Assembly: GCF_000801955.1 (NCBI RefSeq)
Contig: NZ_JSZO01000001.1
Location: 806,001-870,000, forward strand
Direction of reading: 5' to 3'
Length of the DNA stretch: 64,000 nucleotides
Source: Ralstonia sp. A12
GTDB taxonomy: Bacteria; Pseudomonadota; Gammaproteobacteria; Burkholderiales; Burkholderiaceae
In this document: piece by piece, positions 56,345 through 64,000 of the stretch
How the letters are laid out: every line of letters starts with the position of its first letter
Numbering within the stretch: position 1 is the first letter of the stretch
Translations under genes and position numbers: made by a program
The notes under the pieces: generated by a model
The model's input: the letters and a program-made list of their open reading frames with translations, nothing else
The model's database searches: none
What the model was told of the DNA's origin: nothing

Positions 56345-58264
56345 TCACACCGTACCGGCGCGCTTGCCTTCGAGTGCTTCCCAGCGCTCAAGCGCTTCCA
56401 GCAGCTCCAGCTCGATCGCCTCATGGCGTTCGGCCAGCTTCTGGGCGCGCTCCGGGTCACGTCCGTAGATCGTGCCGTCTTCCAGTTCAGCGCCGACCTG
56501 CTTCTGCTCGGTCTCCAGCGCCTCGATGGCGGCGGGCAGCGCTTCCAGCTCGCGCTGTTCCTTGTAGCTGAGCTTGACCGCGGCGCGCTCGCGCGGCTTG
56601 GCCGCGTCCGGCTTCTTCTCTTCGGCGACGGGCTTGGCAGCCTGTGCGATCTGCGCGGAACGTGCGGACTGCACCTGCCAATCCGAGAACCCGCCCACGT
56701 ATTCGCGCCAGCGGCCCTCGCCTTCAGCGGCAATCACGGAAGTGACCACGTTGTCGACGAACGCGCGATCGTGCGAGACCAGGAACACGGTGCCGCTGTA
56801 TTCCTGCAGCAGCTCTTCCAGCAGTTCCAGCGTGTCGATGTCCAGATCGTTGGTCGGCTCGTCGAGCACCAGCACGTTGGCCGGGCGCGCGAACAGGCGC
56901 GCCAGCAGCAGCCGGTTGCGCTCGCCGCCTGAGAGCGACGCCACCGGCGAGCGCGCACGCTCCGGCGGGAAGAGGAAGTCGCCCAGGTAGCTCATCACGT
57001 GCTTACGCTGGCCGTTGACTTCGATCCAGTCGCTGCCGGGGCTGATGGTGTCGGCCAGCGAGCGGTTGAGGTCCAACTGCGCGCGCATCTGGTCGAAATA
57101 CGCGACCTGCAGGTTGGTGCCGTTGCGCACCGTGCCCGAGTCGGGCGCCAGTTCACCGAGGATCAGCTTGAGCAGCGTGGTCTTGCCGACGCCGTTGGCG
57201 CCGAGAATGCCGACCTTGTCGCCGCGCATGATGGTGGCGGTAAAGTTGTCTACGACAATCTTGTCACCGTATTGCTTGGTCACGTCGGTCAGCTCGGCGA
57301 CGATCTTGCCGGAGCGGTCGCCCTGCGAGACTTCGAGCTTGACGTTGCCCTGCACCTCGCGGCGTGCCTGGCGCTCCACACGCATCTGTTCCAGGCGCGC
57401 GACGCGGCCAACGCTGCGCGTGCGGCGGGCTTCCACGCCCTTTCGAATCCACACTTCTTCCTGCGCGAGCAGCTTGTCGAAGCGCGCATTCTCCAGCGCC
57501 TCAGCTTCCAGCTCCTGCGCCTTGCGCGTCTGGTAGGCCGTGAAGTTGCCCGGGTACGAGCGCAACTTGCCGCGATCCAGTTCGATGATGCGCGTGGCGA
57601 CACGATCGAGGAACGCGCGATCGTGCGTGATGAACAGTACGCTACCGCGGAAGGCCAGCAGCAGGTCTTCCAACCAGCGGATGGAGTCGTAGTCGAGGTG
57701 GTTGGTCGGCTCGTCCAGCAACAGGATGTCGGGCGCGCCCACCAGCGCCTGCGCCAGCGCCACGCGCTTGGTCAGGCCGCCCGAGAGCGAACCGATGCGC
57801 GCGGCTGGCTGCAGACCAAGCTGGGCGATGGTCGTTTCCACGCGCGTGTGCAGTTGCCATGCATCAGCGGCGTCGAGCTGCGCCTGCAGGGTGTGTAGCT
57901 TGTGCAGCGCCTCGTCATGATGGGAGTCGGGCGAATCCCCCATCGACGCAACCAGCGCTTCGTATTCAGCAAGCAAGCCAGCCGCATGCGGCACGCCCAT
58001 CGCCACGGCTTCGGCCACGGTCTGATCCGGATCGAATACGGGCTCTTGCGGCACATAGGCCGAGGTGACACCGTTTTGACGGGCGATCAGGCCGTCGTCA
58101 GGGGCGGTCGTGCCCGCCACGATCTTGAGCAGTGACGACTTGCCGGTGCCGTTGCGGCCGATCAGGCCGACGCGCTCGCCGGCTTCCAGCGAGAAATCGG
58201 TGTGGTCGAGCAGCGCCACGTGGCCGAACGCCAGTTGCGCATCGGTAATGGAAAACAGGGCCAT
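56345..58264 (-). CDS. uup: ABC-F ATPase (Uup)
   Basis: 639 residues, two ATPase domains without membrane segments. First Walker A GLIGRNGTGKSSLLKIVAG (about residue 33), signature GSLSGGLTKRVALAQALVG, second Walker A GILGANGVGKTTLLKLILGE, signature ASLSGGERNRLLLARLF, and a C-terminal coiled coil ending LERWEALEGKRAGTV. ABC-F proteins bind ribosomes or branched DNA; Uup limits precise excision and affects ribosome function. It is monocistronic between parE and a small membrane gene. Confidence 0.93.
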   Translation of the reverse strand: MALFSITDAQLAFGHVALLDHTDFSLEAGERVGLIGRNGTGKSSLLKIVAGTTAPDDGLIARQNGVTSAYVPQEPVFDPDQTVAEAVAMGVPHAAGLLAEYEALVASMGDSPDSHHDEALHKLHTLQAQLDAADAWQLHTRVETTIAQLGLQPAARIGSLSGGLTKRVALAQALVGAPDILLLDEPTNHLDYDSIRWLEDLLLAFRGSVLFITHDRAFLDRVATRIIELDRGKLRSYPGNFTAYQTRKAQELEAEALENARFDKLLAQEEVWIRKGVEARRTRSVGRVARLEQMRVERQARREVQGNVKLEVSQGDRSGKIVAELTDVTKQYGDKIVVDNFTATIMRGDKVGILGANGVGKTTLLKLILGELAPDSGTVRNGTNLQVAYFDQMRAQLDLNRSLADTISPGSDWIEVNGQRKHVMSYLGDFLFPPERARSPVASLSGGERNRLLLARLFARPANVLVLDEPTNDLDIDTLELLEELLQEYSGTVFLVSHDRAFVDNVVTSVIAAEGEGRWREYVGGFSDWQVQSARSAQIAQAAKPVAEEKKPDAAKPRERAAVKLSYKEQRELEALPAAIEALETEQKQVGAELEDGTIYGRDPERAQKLAERHEAIELELLEALERWEALEGKRAGTV

Positions 58265-58439
58265 GCTGGAGTGAAGAAGAATGCGGGCCGCGTGCGGCCG
58301 GAAGGCGCGTATTGTAGTCGGCCCGCGCGGCAGCCATTCGGTGTCATTGCGCTTGTGCGTGTCGGTGCTATAACGCTTGTGCCGCCGGGCTCGCTTTTCC
58401 GGCCGCTTCCATTCACAACGCTAATGAAGGGGAACACCC

Positions 58440-58646
58440 ATGCGCGGACTGTTCGGGCTGTTGATCATCTTGATCGTGGCGGGCATTCCGGTGCGGCAAA
58501 TTCTGCTGCGGACCGGCTTCTCTCAATGGTGGGCGCTACTGGTGCTGGTGCCGCTGGTGAACCTGGTGGCGCTATGGATCTTCGCGTTCTCGAACTGGCC
58601 GCGGCAGTCGTCGCAGCCGGGCGACGTGCTGCCGAATCAAAGCTGA
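58440..58646 (+). CDS. Small two-helix membrane protein
   Basis: 68 residues: MRGLFGLLIILIVAGIPVRQ and FSQWWALLVLVPLVNLVALW are two membrane helices with a short basic loop, then a polar tail. SD AAGGGG lies upstream. Resembles small YqaE/DUF-type membrane proteins, but no family is assigned. It is divergent from uup. Confidence 0.7.
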   Translation: MRGLFGLLIILIVAGIPVRQILLRTGFSQWWALLVLVPLVNLVALWIFAFSNWPRQSSQPGDVLPNQS

Positions 58647-59184
58647 ACCGGGCAGCGGTGAACGAGGGGGTGCGTCAAAGGTTCGCACCAAAAGATGCGC
58701 ACCAAAGAAAACGGCCCGCTTTCGGCGGGCCGGAAGAGTCTCTCCTCGATGCCTTGCGAACAAGACATGGGCGGAGCATAGCGCCCCTTGTCCGTCTCGG
58801 GCAGTCAGGACAAACCCGGTAGGGAAAAACGCCGAGATTGCCCATAACGCCAAGCTCCGTGCGGCTTCGCACCGCAACAACGCATGCCGCGTCAAGCATG
58901 CGCACGTCGCACGCCATACGGGTGCGACGCACCAGCCGGATCGTTGATGCGGTGCGGTCTGCGCACGCTTGATGTGCGCGGCGCACCACCGCAAAGCCCC
59001 CTTCGCCTCGCACCTGCAAGCAGATTTCTAGAGCGTGGAATCCAGCCTTGCGGCCTGCTTACAACACAGCAAAAGTGGGGGCCTGCAGGTTGCCTCTTCG
59101 CGCCGTATCATGCAGCAGGCTCTCCGGTCACAAGCTGGACATAACGATAAAGCGGGCCACCATTCTTTCCCGGGGGATACAACC
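58647..59184. other. Intergenic region with several hairpins ahead of the binding-protein gene
   Basis: 538 bases without a credible gene. CGGCCCGC (58712-58719) pairs with GCGGGCCG (58725-58732) but lacks a T run. GTCGCAC (58906-58912) pairs with GTGCGAC (58922-58928). CGCACCAAA is repeated at 58684 and 58698, and GGTGCG near 58668 can pair with CGCACC at 58684, giving many GGTGCG/CGCACC half sites. These resemble NtrC half-sites loosely, but a TGCACC-N5-GGTGCA full site is not present. No promoter is assigned. Confidence 0.45.
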
Positions 59185-60096
59185 ATGCTGTGCTTCAAGC
59201 GCACGCTGCCGATCGCAGCGCTGCTTTCCGCGTCTCTGTCCGTCTTTGCGCCGGGCTCTGCCCTGGCCTCTGCCACACCCGTTCTCGATCGCATCCGCGA
59301 TACCGGCACCGTGCGAGTCGCGCATCGCGAAAGCTCCGTGCCTTTCTCGTTCTACGACGCGGACAAGAAACCCATCGGCTATGCGATGGATCTCTGCCTG
59401 CGCGTGGTCGACAAGCTCCGCACCGAACTCAAGCGGCCCGACCTGAAGGTGCAGTACGTGATGGTGACGTCGTCCTCGCGCATTCCGACCATTGCCGAAG
59501 GCAAGGCGGATGTCGAATGTGGTTCGACCACCAACACGCGTGAGCGCCGTGAAAAGGTGGCCTTCACCATCCCGCACTACATCGCGGGCAGCCGGATGAT
59601 CGTCAAGACATCGTCGGGCATCCGCAAGTGGGACGACCTGCGCAGCAAGACGGTGGTCTCGACCAAGGGCACCACAAACATTACCGAGCTGCGCAAGGTG
59701 AACGACGCCCGCGTGCTGGGCATGAACATCATCGAAGCAAAGGACCATGCGGAGGCCTTCGCCATGGTCGAAGCCGGCAAGGCCGATGCCTTTGCCATGG
59801 ATGACGTGTTGCTCTACGGCTTTCGTGCCAACGCCAAAAAGCCGAACGACTACGCCGTGGTCGGCGACATGCTGACGATCGAGCCGTACGCGATCATGCT
59901 CAGCAAGGACGACGCCGAGTTCAAGCGCCTGGTTGATCGCGCGATGACCAACATCATCCTCGACTACGAGGCCGATAAGCTCTACAAGAAGTGGTTCCAG
60001 CAGCCGATCCCGCCTAACGGCGCGAAGCTCGACATTCCGATGAGCTTCCTGCTGCGCGATTCGTTCAAGTATCCGAGCGACAAGGTCGCCGACTGA
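59185..60096 (+). CDS. Amino-acid ABC transporter substrate-binding protein (GltI-like)
   Basis: 303 residues from ATG 59185 (SD GGGGGA). Signal peptide (IAALLSASLSVFAPGSALAS), then a SBP_bac_3 domain: ATPVLDRIRDTGTVRVAHRE, SVPFSFYDADKKPIGYAMDL, ADVECGSTTNTRERREKVAF and EAGKADAFAMDDVLLYGFRA. These match glutamate/aspartate-binding GltI (302 residues). No permease or ATPase gene follows, so it works with a transporter encoded elsewhere. A long upstream region suggests complex regulation. Confidence 0.9.
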   Translation: MLCFKRTLPIAALLSASLSVFAPGSALASATPVLDRIRDTGTVRVAHRESSVPFSFYDADKKPIGYAMDLCLRVVDKLRTELKRPDLKVQYVMVTSSSRIPTIAEGKADVECGSTTNTRERREKVAFTIPHYIAGSRMIVKTSSGIRKWDDLRSKTVVSTKGTTNITELRKVNDARVLGMNIIEAKDHAEAFAMVEAGKADAFAMDDVLLYGFRANAKKPNDYAVVGDMLTIEPYAIMLSKDDAEFKRLVDRAMTNIILDYEADKLYKKWFQQPIPPNGAKLDIPMSFLLRDSFKYPSDKVAD

Positions 60097-60115
60097 ACAC
60101 CGCAGTTGAACGTTC

Positions 60116-60143
60116 AACGCCGCCAAACTTGGCGGCGTTTTTC
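60116..60143. terminator. Terminator between the binding-protein gene and kdoO
   Basis: AACGCCGCCAA (60116-60126), loop AC, TTGGCGGCGTT (60129-60139) and T run. It serves the plus-strand gene; a short A run is not present for the minus strand. Confidence 0.9.
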
Positions 60144-60152
60144 TTTGTACAA

Positions 60153-61115
60153 CTAGCGCTGCGGCTTGCCGAGCATGCGCGAGAGCACGGCTTCTGGCGA
60201 ATGCGTGCGATCGGCAATCGCAGCCGGATCCAGATAGAAGGTCTGCTCCATCATCGCGCGACCACGCATGGCTGCATGCAGCGCCTGATCGCTGAAGACC
60301 ACCCACGTCGCACCCGGCGCAAACTCGAAAGTCTGCTGTGGTGCGGTGCGCTGGTATTGCAGATCGGCTTTCGCCAAGTCATGCAGCTGCAGCATGCGGT
60401 GGTCGTACTCCGAGCGCGGGCACTTGGTGATACGCAGCGCGCGCATCAACCATGACTGACCGGGCAGCATGGCACGTGTTTTCGGCACGAAGCGCTTGGC
60501 GAAGTCTGCAAACGGTTCACCCATGCGCCAGATGCGCGGCGCATCCGGATCGATGTTGTGGAACACACGCAGAAGGCGCTGGCCGTGCAGTGGGTTCGAC
60601 GGAAAGGCATCGACATGCAGGCGCGTGTCGTCCTTGCGCCAGCTTACTGGCCGCCCGGCAATCTCGGCGGGGCGCAGCGACGCACCTGCTCGCTTGAGAT
60701 GTGGGCCGTAGTCGGGAAACAGCGCGAGCACCAGGCGCTCGGCGGCATCGGCATAGCGGCGGATCAGCGCGGAAAGATCGCGCAAGTCGACGGGGGCACC
60801 CACCGCGCCTCGCACAGTGGTTTCGTTGGCGCGCAGGTTGATGTTTTTCGTCTTGCCGTCAGACCAGCGCGCATCGAGAAAGCGCTGCTCGCGCGTGCTC
60901 AACGGAAAATCGAGCGCAGGGAAATGCAACACATTGCCGCGTTCGAGAGCGGCACGCATGGCAATCGCTTCGGTTACGGTAACGGCGGGTGCCCATTCGC
61001 GGACCGGCCAAGGCACCACCATATCGATGGCGGACGGTGCAACTGTGGTCAACTCCCCGACGCATTCTCCGCGGACCGGCTGTTGAGCCGGCGCAAACCC
61101 CTGCATACTTCCCAT
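60153..61115 (-). CDS. kdoO: Kdo 3-hydroxylase (Fe(II)/2-oxoglutarate-dependent lipid A-core modification)
   Basis: 320 residues if started at ATG 61115; internal Met at 61022 would still keep the whole catalytic domain. Facial triad H167-x-D169 in DTRLHVDAFPSNPLHGQRLL and a distal His, probably H280 in FSDQALHAAMRG; the region NINLRANETTVRGAVG and VFHNIDPDAPRIWRMGEPF are typical of KdoO of Burkholderia and Yersinia, which converts the Kdo residue of lipopolysaccharide to Ko. No waa genes lie adjacent. The start is uncertain. Confidence 0.85.
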   Translation of the reverse strand: MGSMQGFAPAQQPVRGECVGELTTVAPSAIDMVVPWPVREWAPAVTVTEAIAMRAALERGNVLHFPALDFPLSTREQRFLDARWSDGKTKNINLRANETTVRGAVGAPVDLRDLSALIRRYADAAERLVLALFPDYGPHLKRAGASLRPAEIAGRPVSWRKDDTRLHVDAFPSNPLHGQRLLRVFHNIDPDAPRIWRMGEPFADFAKRFVPKTRAMLPGQSWLMRALRITKCPRSEYDHRMLQLHDLAKADLQYQRTAPQQTFEFAPGATWVVFSDQALHAAMRGRAMMEQTFYLDPAAIADRTHSPEAVLSRMLGKPQR

Positions 61116-61130
61116 GAACTTATCAATCGC

Positions 61131-61155
61131 TTATTCGAAATTATTCGCGAATGAT
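61131..61155. promoter_or_regulatory. Repeated TTATTCG and a near-palindrome upstream of kdoO
   Basis: TTATTCG occurs at 61131-61137 and 61141-61147, ten bases apart. ATTCGCGAAT (61143-61152) is a perfect palindrome within the second copy. They are 16-40 bases before the kdoO start and AT-rich against the genome, as for an operator overlapping a promoter. Confidence 0.4.
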
Positions 61156-61212
61156 AGGACGTTCACCAACTCAGCGCATCGCCAGGGAACACAACGCTGC
61201 ATGTCGTACGGC

Positions 61213-61246
61213 GCGTCACAAGTGTGACGCTCCCAGCGATTGGGAG
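61213..61246. repeat. Two adjacent hairpins downstream of the small hypothetical gene
   Basis: GCGTCACA-AG-TGTGACGC (61213-61230) and CTCCCA-GCGAT-TGGGAG (61230-61246) share one base. They follow the stop of the minus-strand gene at 61260. No U tract follows, so they may be processing or stability elements rather than terminators. Confidence 0.55.
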
Positions 61247-61259
61247 AGGAAAGTAGGCT

Positions 61260-61475
61260 TTACAGGAAGTGCTTGACGACCTGTTCTTCCAGGCCGATAA
61301 AGCGCACAAGTTGGCGCGAACCGTCCGGGAACTGTTTGATGACGTGGCCGTCAGGGGTATCGGTATGACGAAAGTAGATCGGGCGATCGATCGTCCCAGG
61401 CCGTTGCTTCGGTAGCAGGCCATCCAACGACGACTCCACCGTCCACGGATCGTCCCGTTCTTCGGATGTCAGCAT
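61260..61475 (-). CDS. Small soluble hypothetical protein
   Basis: 71 residues from ATG 61475 (MLTSEERDDPWTVESSLDGL); the frame is open to a TTG at 61538, but that part is basic and different in style. Contains RPGTIDRPIYFRHTDTPDGH and VRFIGLEEQVVKHFL at the end, charged and rich in Asp/Glu with one helix. No SD is obvious and no family is recognised. Codon use in the core is coding-like. It lies between kdoO and the CLC gene. Confidence 0.5.
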   Translation of the reverse strand: MLTSEERDDPWTVESSLDGLLPKQRPGTIDRPIYFRHTDTPDGHVIKQFPDGSRQLVRFIGLEEQVVKHFL

Positions 61476-61691
61476 GTTGGTTGCCAAGAGGTTTTTCCGA
61501 TGAGGGATGAAGCATAACTTCCGTGAACAATCATGCAAAGTTCGTAATACTTAAATCTGATTCGGTGACCGATCGTTCGTTCGATTTAGCGTTTGCGACA
61601 CCACAATCGCATCCAAATTGTGGGGCGTGGCCTACAAAACCCCCACCATCATCAAAGTTTCACGCAGTTCCGATAGCCCCGCGGCCTTCCC

Positions 61692-63104
61692 ATGAGCGAC
61701 ACCCCCTCCCCACCCTCATCTCCGCTTGCGGCCTTGCGTGAACGCTTGTTGCGCGCCTTCGATCGCAAGCTGCGGCAAACCTCGCGCATGTCGCGCAACG
61801 GGCTGCGGTTTTCCATTTTTCTGGCCGGTGCAATGGGCGTGGCGGTGTTCTCGCTGGTGTTCTCGTGGGTGGCGGATACCGCGCTGGCGTGGCAACACGC
61901 CCTGCATGCGCACTACACGTGGGCGGCGTTCGTGCTGCTGCCGCCAGGGTTGGCGGCACTGCGCTGGCTGACGTTGCGTGTGGCACCACAGGCGCGCGGC
62001 AGCGGTATCCCACAAGTCATCGCCACGCAGCATCTGCCGCCGTTTGGGGTGGCGCAGACGACGCTGGTGTCCTTTCCGCAGGCGCTGTGGAAGATCGGGC
62101 TGACGGCGGTGGCGTTGTTTCTGGGCGCATCCGTCGGGCGCGAGGGGCCGTCCGTGCAGGTGGGTGCGGCGGCCATGCTGGCCTGGGGCGCTTGGTGGCA
62201 GCATCGCGCTGGCGTGCGCGTGGGTTTCCATGCACAGGCCCTGCTGACAGCCGGGGCGGCCGGTGGCCTGGCGGCGGCGTTCAACACACCACTGGCCGGT
62301 GTGGTCTTTGCCATTGAAGAGCTGGGCAAGGGTGCCTCACTGCGGTGGGATCGCCTCGTATTGGCGGGCGTGCTGGCCTCCGGCTTCCTGTCGCTGGCCA
62401 TCGTGGGCAACAACCCGTATTTCCAGGTGCACGAGCCCATCCTGTTCCTGCGCGAAGCGTGGCCGTGGATCGTGCTGGCCGCGCTGGTGTGCGGCGTATT
62501 CGGCGGGTTGTTCGCCAAGCTGTTGCTAGGCGGTGTCGCGGGAATCCTGCCCGCGGCCATCGGGCAGCGCGTTCAGCAGCATCCGGTATGGACTGCGTTT
62601 GGCTGTGGCGTGGTCCTCGCCTGCATTGGCGCCAGCACGCACGGCGATACCTATGGCACCGGCTACGAGCAGGTGGCCGCCCTGCTCAACGGCCATCCGA
62701 TCGAAACGCACTGGTTTGGCGTGTCCAAGCTAGCCGCGACAGTGGCGTCGTATTTTGCGGGCATTCCGGGCGGCATCTTCACGCCGTCACTGGCGATCGG
62801 TGCGGGGCTGGGGCAGCACCTGTGGCAACTCACCGCCGGCTTGGCCGACGAGCGCGTGCTGGTGCTGGTGTCGATGGCCGCCTTCCTGGCGGCAGCCACA
62901 CAGGCGCCCATCACGGCCAGCGTGATCGTCATGGAGATGACGCGCAGCCAGAACATGATGTTTCATTTGCTCGCGGCGACCTTGCTGGCGTCATTCGTAG
63001 CCCGGCAGTTCTGCCCGCGGCCGTTCTATCACGCAGCTTCGCGCAACTTCCGGCGTGAGGCACTAGCCGTCGAAGCCGCCTCAGAAAAGGCCGCGAAGGC
63101 CTAG
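61692..63104 (+). CDS. clcB: CLC-family chloride/proton transporter (ClcB-like)
   Basis: 470 residues. CLC signatures GSGIP (103-107), GREGPSV with gating glutamate E151, GIPGGIFTPSLAIGAGLG, and the proton glutamate position IEEL (E210) in GVVFAIEELGKG, suggesting a coupled antiporter rather than a channel. About 12-18 helices. It has no CBS domains. Function: chloride/proton exchange, perhaps in acid tolerance. It is upstream of tRNA-Arg. Confidence 0.9.
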   Translation: MSDTPSPPSSPLAALRERLLRAFDRKLRQTSRMSRNGLRFSIFLAGAMGVAVFSLVFSWVADTALAWQHALHAHYTWAAFVLLPPGLAALRWLTLRVAPQARGSGIPQVIATQHLPPFGVAQTTLVSFPQALWKIGLTAVALFLGASVGREGPSVQVGAAAMLAWGAWWQHRAGVRVGFHAQALLTAGAAGGLAAAFNTPLAGVVFAIEELGKGASLRWDRLVLAGVLASGFLSLAIVGNNPYFQVHEPILFLREAWPWIVLAALVCGVFGGLFAKLLLGGVAGILPAAIGQRVQQHPVWTAFGCGVVLACIGASTHGDTYGTGYEQVAALLNGHPIETHWFGVSKLAATVASYFAGIPGGIFTPSLAIGAGLGQHLWQLTAGLADERVLVLVSMAAFLAAATQAPITASVIVMEMTRSQNMMFHLLAATLLASFVARQFCPRPFYHAASRNFRREALAVEAASEKAAKA

Positions 63105-63183
63105 GCAATCTGGCCTTGACGGAGCAAATTGCGTAGAATCGCCGCTCGCTCGGGCGGCCTTTTGCGTCACCCAGAGCAGGTCA

Positions 63184-63258
63184 CTCGCCGTAGCACAATG
63201 GATAGTGCACGCGCCTCCTAAGCGTGAGATACAGGTTCGATTCCTGTCGGCGGGACCA
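63184..63258 (+). tRNA. tRNA-Arg(CCT)
   Basis: Cloverleaf read by eye: acceptor CTCGCCG (63184-63190) with CGGCGGG (63248-63254), discriminator A, encoded CCA 63256-63258; D-stem GCAC/GTGC (63193-63196, 63205-63208); anticodon stem CGCGC/GCGTG with loop CTCCTAA (63215-63221), anticodon CCT at 63217-63219; T-stem ACAGG/CCTGT with TTCGATT loop. 75 nt including CCA. It decodes AGG. Confidence 0.95.
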
Positions 63259-63268
63259 GCGCATAGAC

Positions 63269-63305
63269 AAAAGCCAGGCAAACATCACCTGGCTTTTCTG
63301 TTTTT
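63269..63305 (+). terminator. Terminator of tRNA-Arg
   Basis: AAAAGCCAGG (63269-63278), 9-nt loop, CCTGGCTTTT (63288-63297), then CTG and TTTTT to 63305. Confidence 0.88.
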
Positions 63306-63373
63306 CCGGCCCCAGAAACGACGAGGCCCGCCACAATCGGGCGGGCCTATGGTAGCGGATGGCCCCGGGTCAT

Positions 63374-63562
63374 CTAGGTCAGCACCGGCAGCGCTTCGAG
63401 CACGAGCAGCCCGATCAACACCCCAATGATCGTCAACAGCACACGGATCCCTACCCGCGCACCTCGGATCGCCAGTGGCGCTGACACCAGTCCGATCACA
63501 CCCGCCACGCAGACGGCGAGCAACAGGTATAGGTTGGAGAAGGCCATCGGGAATTCCATCAT
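63374..63562 (-). CDS. Small membrane protein with two helices
   Basis: 62 residues from ATG 63562 (AAGGGG SD three bases before it; a second ATG follows immediately). Two hydrophobic segments, FSNLYLLLAVCVAGVIGLVS and VGIRVLLTIIGVLIGLLVLE, separated by APLAIRGAR. No known family assigned; a short, basic loop suggests a simple membrane peptide. It is divergent from the promoter at 63657. Confidence 0.55.
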   Translation of the reverse strand: MMEFPMAFSNLYLLLAVCVAGVIGLVSAPLAIRGARVGIRVLLTIIGVLIGLLVLEALPVLT

Positions 63563-63656
63563 CCGCCCCTTGCCGGCCCTGAGTGACCGGTGTTTTGAGT
63601 ATAGGACGCGCTCCCATTCCGGCAACCTGCTGTCATGCAGTTCGCGCTGGTTGTTT

Positions 63657-63685
63657 TTGCGCACTGCAAAAAATCGTGCTATAGT
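63657..63685 (+). promoter_or_regulatory. Strong sigma-70 promoter pointing off the right edge
   Basis: -35 TTGCGC (63657-63662), 17-bp spacer, -10 TATAGT (63680-63685). Transcription should begin near 63692. No start codon with a convincing frame follows within the window. Confidence 0.7.
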
Positions 63686-63691
63686 TCGAGG

Positions 63692-64000
63692 CTTGGCTGC
63701 TTACTGCCCTTTTGCGGTTGGCCGATGTGCTGGTTTCGACACCAGCGCCCATCGCTCAAAATTCCGCCCCAAAGCATGCGCAGCCGATTGCCATAGAGCT
63801 TGGCATCGTCTCCGATCTCCCGCGTGGATTCACATCACGCCGCAGGGACCGCCGCCCTACCTCGCTGATTCAGTCAGCTTGTGGCCGGCCCACTCCCCCG
63901 CCTTGTCCGTTTTGCAGCCTCGTCTGTCGAACCGGCCTTATCCGATTGGCGCCGACGCCCGTACTTAACCGGTCGCCGTATCCCATTTCCGTCGTTTGCA
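63692..64000 (+). other. Apparently non-coding leader, 309 bases to the window edge
   Basis: Downstream of the strong promoter no reading frame looks like a protein: frames are short or Arg/Pro/His-rich with no family match. The sequence is pyrimidine-rich with repeated CCGCC/CCGGCC blocks. It is either a long 5' leader, such as that of rne which autoregulates through its leader, or a stable RNA. It lacks the tmRNA landmarks I looked for. Confidence 0.4.

Noticed and set aside
61163-61423. 86-codon minus-strand frame beside the small hypothetical gene
   Set aside because: Overlaps the 71-residue candidate in another frame, is Ser/Arg-rich and has poor third-position GC; the 61260-61475 frame is more coding-like.
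63184-63300. Genomic-island attachment site at tRNA-Arg
   Set aside because: tRNA-Arg(CCT) is a frequent integration site, but no integrase lies next to it and no duplicated tRNA 3' end was seen in the window.
63665-63968. tmRNA (ssrA) at the right edge
   Set aside because: The tmRNA 5' end and TTCGAnTC-CCA 3' pattern were not found, and no tag-peptide frame ending Ala-Leu-Ala-Ala could be read.

Overview
The window looks like ordinary chromosome from a high-GC betaproteobacterium of the family Burkholderiaceae, most likely the genus Ralstonia. The evidence is an intracellular PHB depolymerase whose catalytic triad has the numbering of the Cupriavidus/Ralstonia enzyme, an rnfB-nth pair, a parE-transglycosylase-parC cluster, a Kdo hydroxylase and a patatin-type Vd autotransporter. 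No integrase, transposase, phage gene or CRISPR array was seen. The species is inferred by recognition, not by a search.

Left third (1-21 kb): the first codons of a probable uvrB; tyrB-like aminotransferase; phaZ; a TetR regulator; orphan rnfB with nth; rutE-like nitroreductase; an AT-rich gap ahead of an S10-peptidase lipoprotein; an EamA exporter; a DUF1841 gene; two small cytochromes c; a MoxR ATPase/VWA pair with a GNAT and an SMR gene between them; a SnoaL-like protein; a methyltransferase/TPR operon; an ArsR gene followed by an AHSA1-GST fusion; DUF1993. At 18.9-20.6 kb a two-gene operon of PilJ-domain (nitrate-sensor-like) proteins sits behind a sigma-54 promoter and a leader that can be folded as an ANTAR-type antitermination switch. 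I regard this as the most interesting element of the window.

Middle (20.7-42.5 kb): thioesterase; an Lrp regulator divergent from a cysteine desulfurase fused to a DUF442 domain; hypoxanthine-DNA glycosylase and htpG; a MocR regulator with three TGTACAG boxes divergent from a co-directional run alaX-EamA-ridA-aminotransferase-GST-PhyH; a small His/Trp-rich lipoprotein; a MASE1-PAS protein overlapping a hydrolase with a Cys nucleophile; an RND pump and adaptor with a divergent TetR gene; and a PlpD-like autotransporter.

Right third (42.8-64 kb): lactate permease; an ABC exporter; an MHS-type MFS transporter; an amino-acid permease with a TTG start and a perfect 16-bp palindrome upstream; a split chromate transporter; parC, lytic transglycosylase and parE; uup; a solitary glutamate/aspartate-type binding protein; kdoO; a CLC transporter; tRNA-Arg(CCT); a small membrane protein; and, at the edge, a strong promoter that fires into an apparently non-coding leader of at least 300 nt.

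Many genes have long antisense reading frames that are artefacts of high GC at third codon positions; these were left out. Starts were moved inward where an SD, signal peptide, family N-terminus or overlap favoured it.
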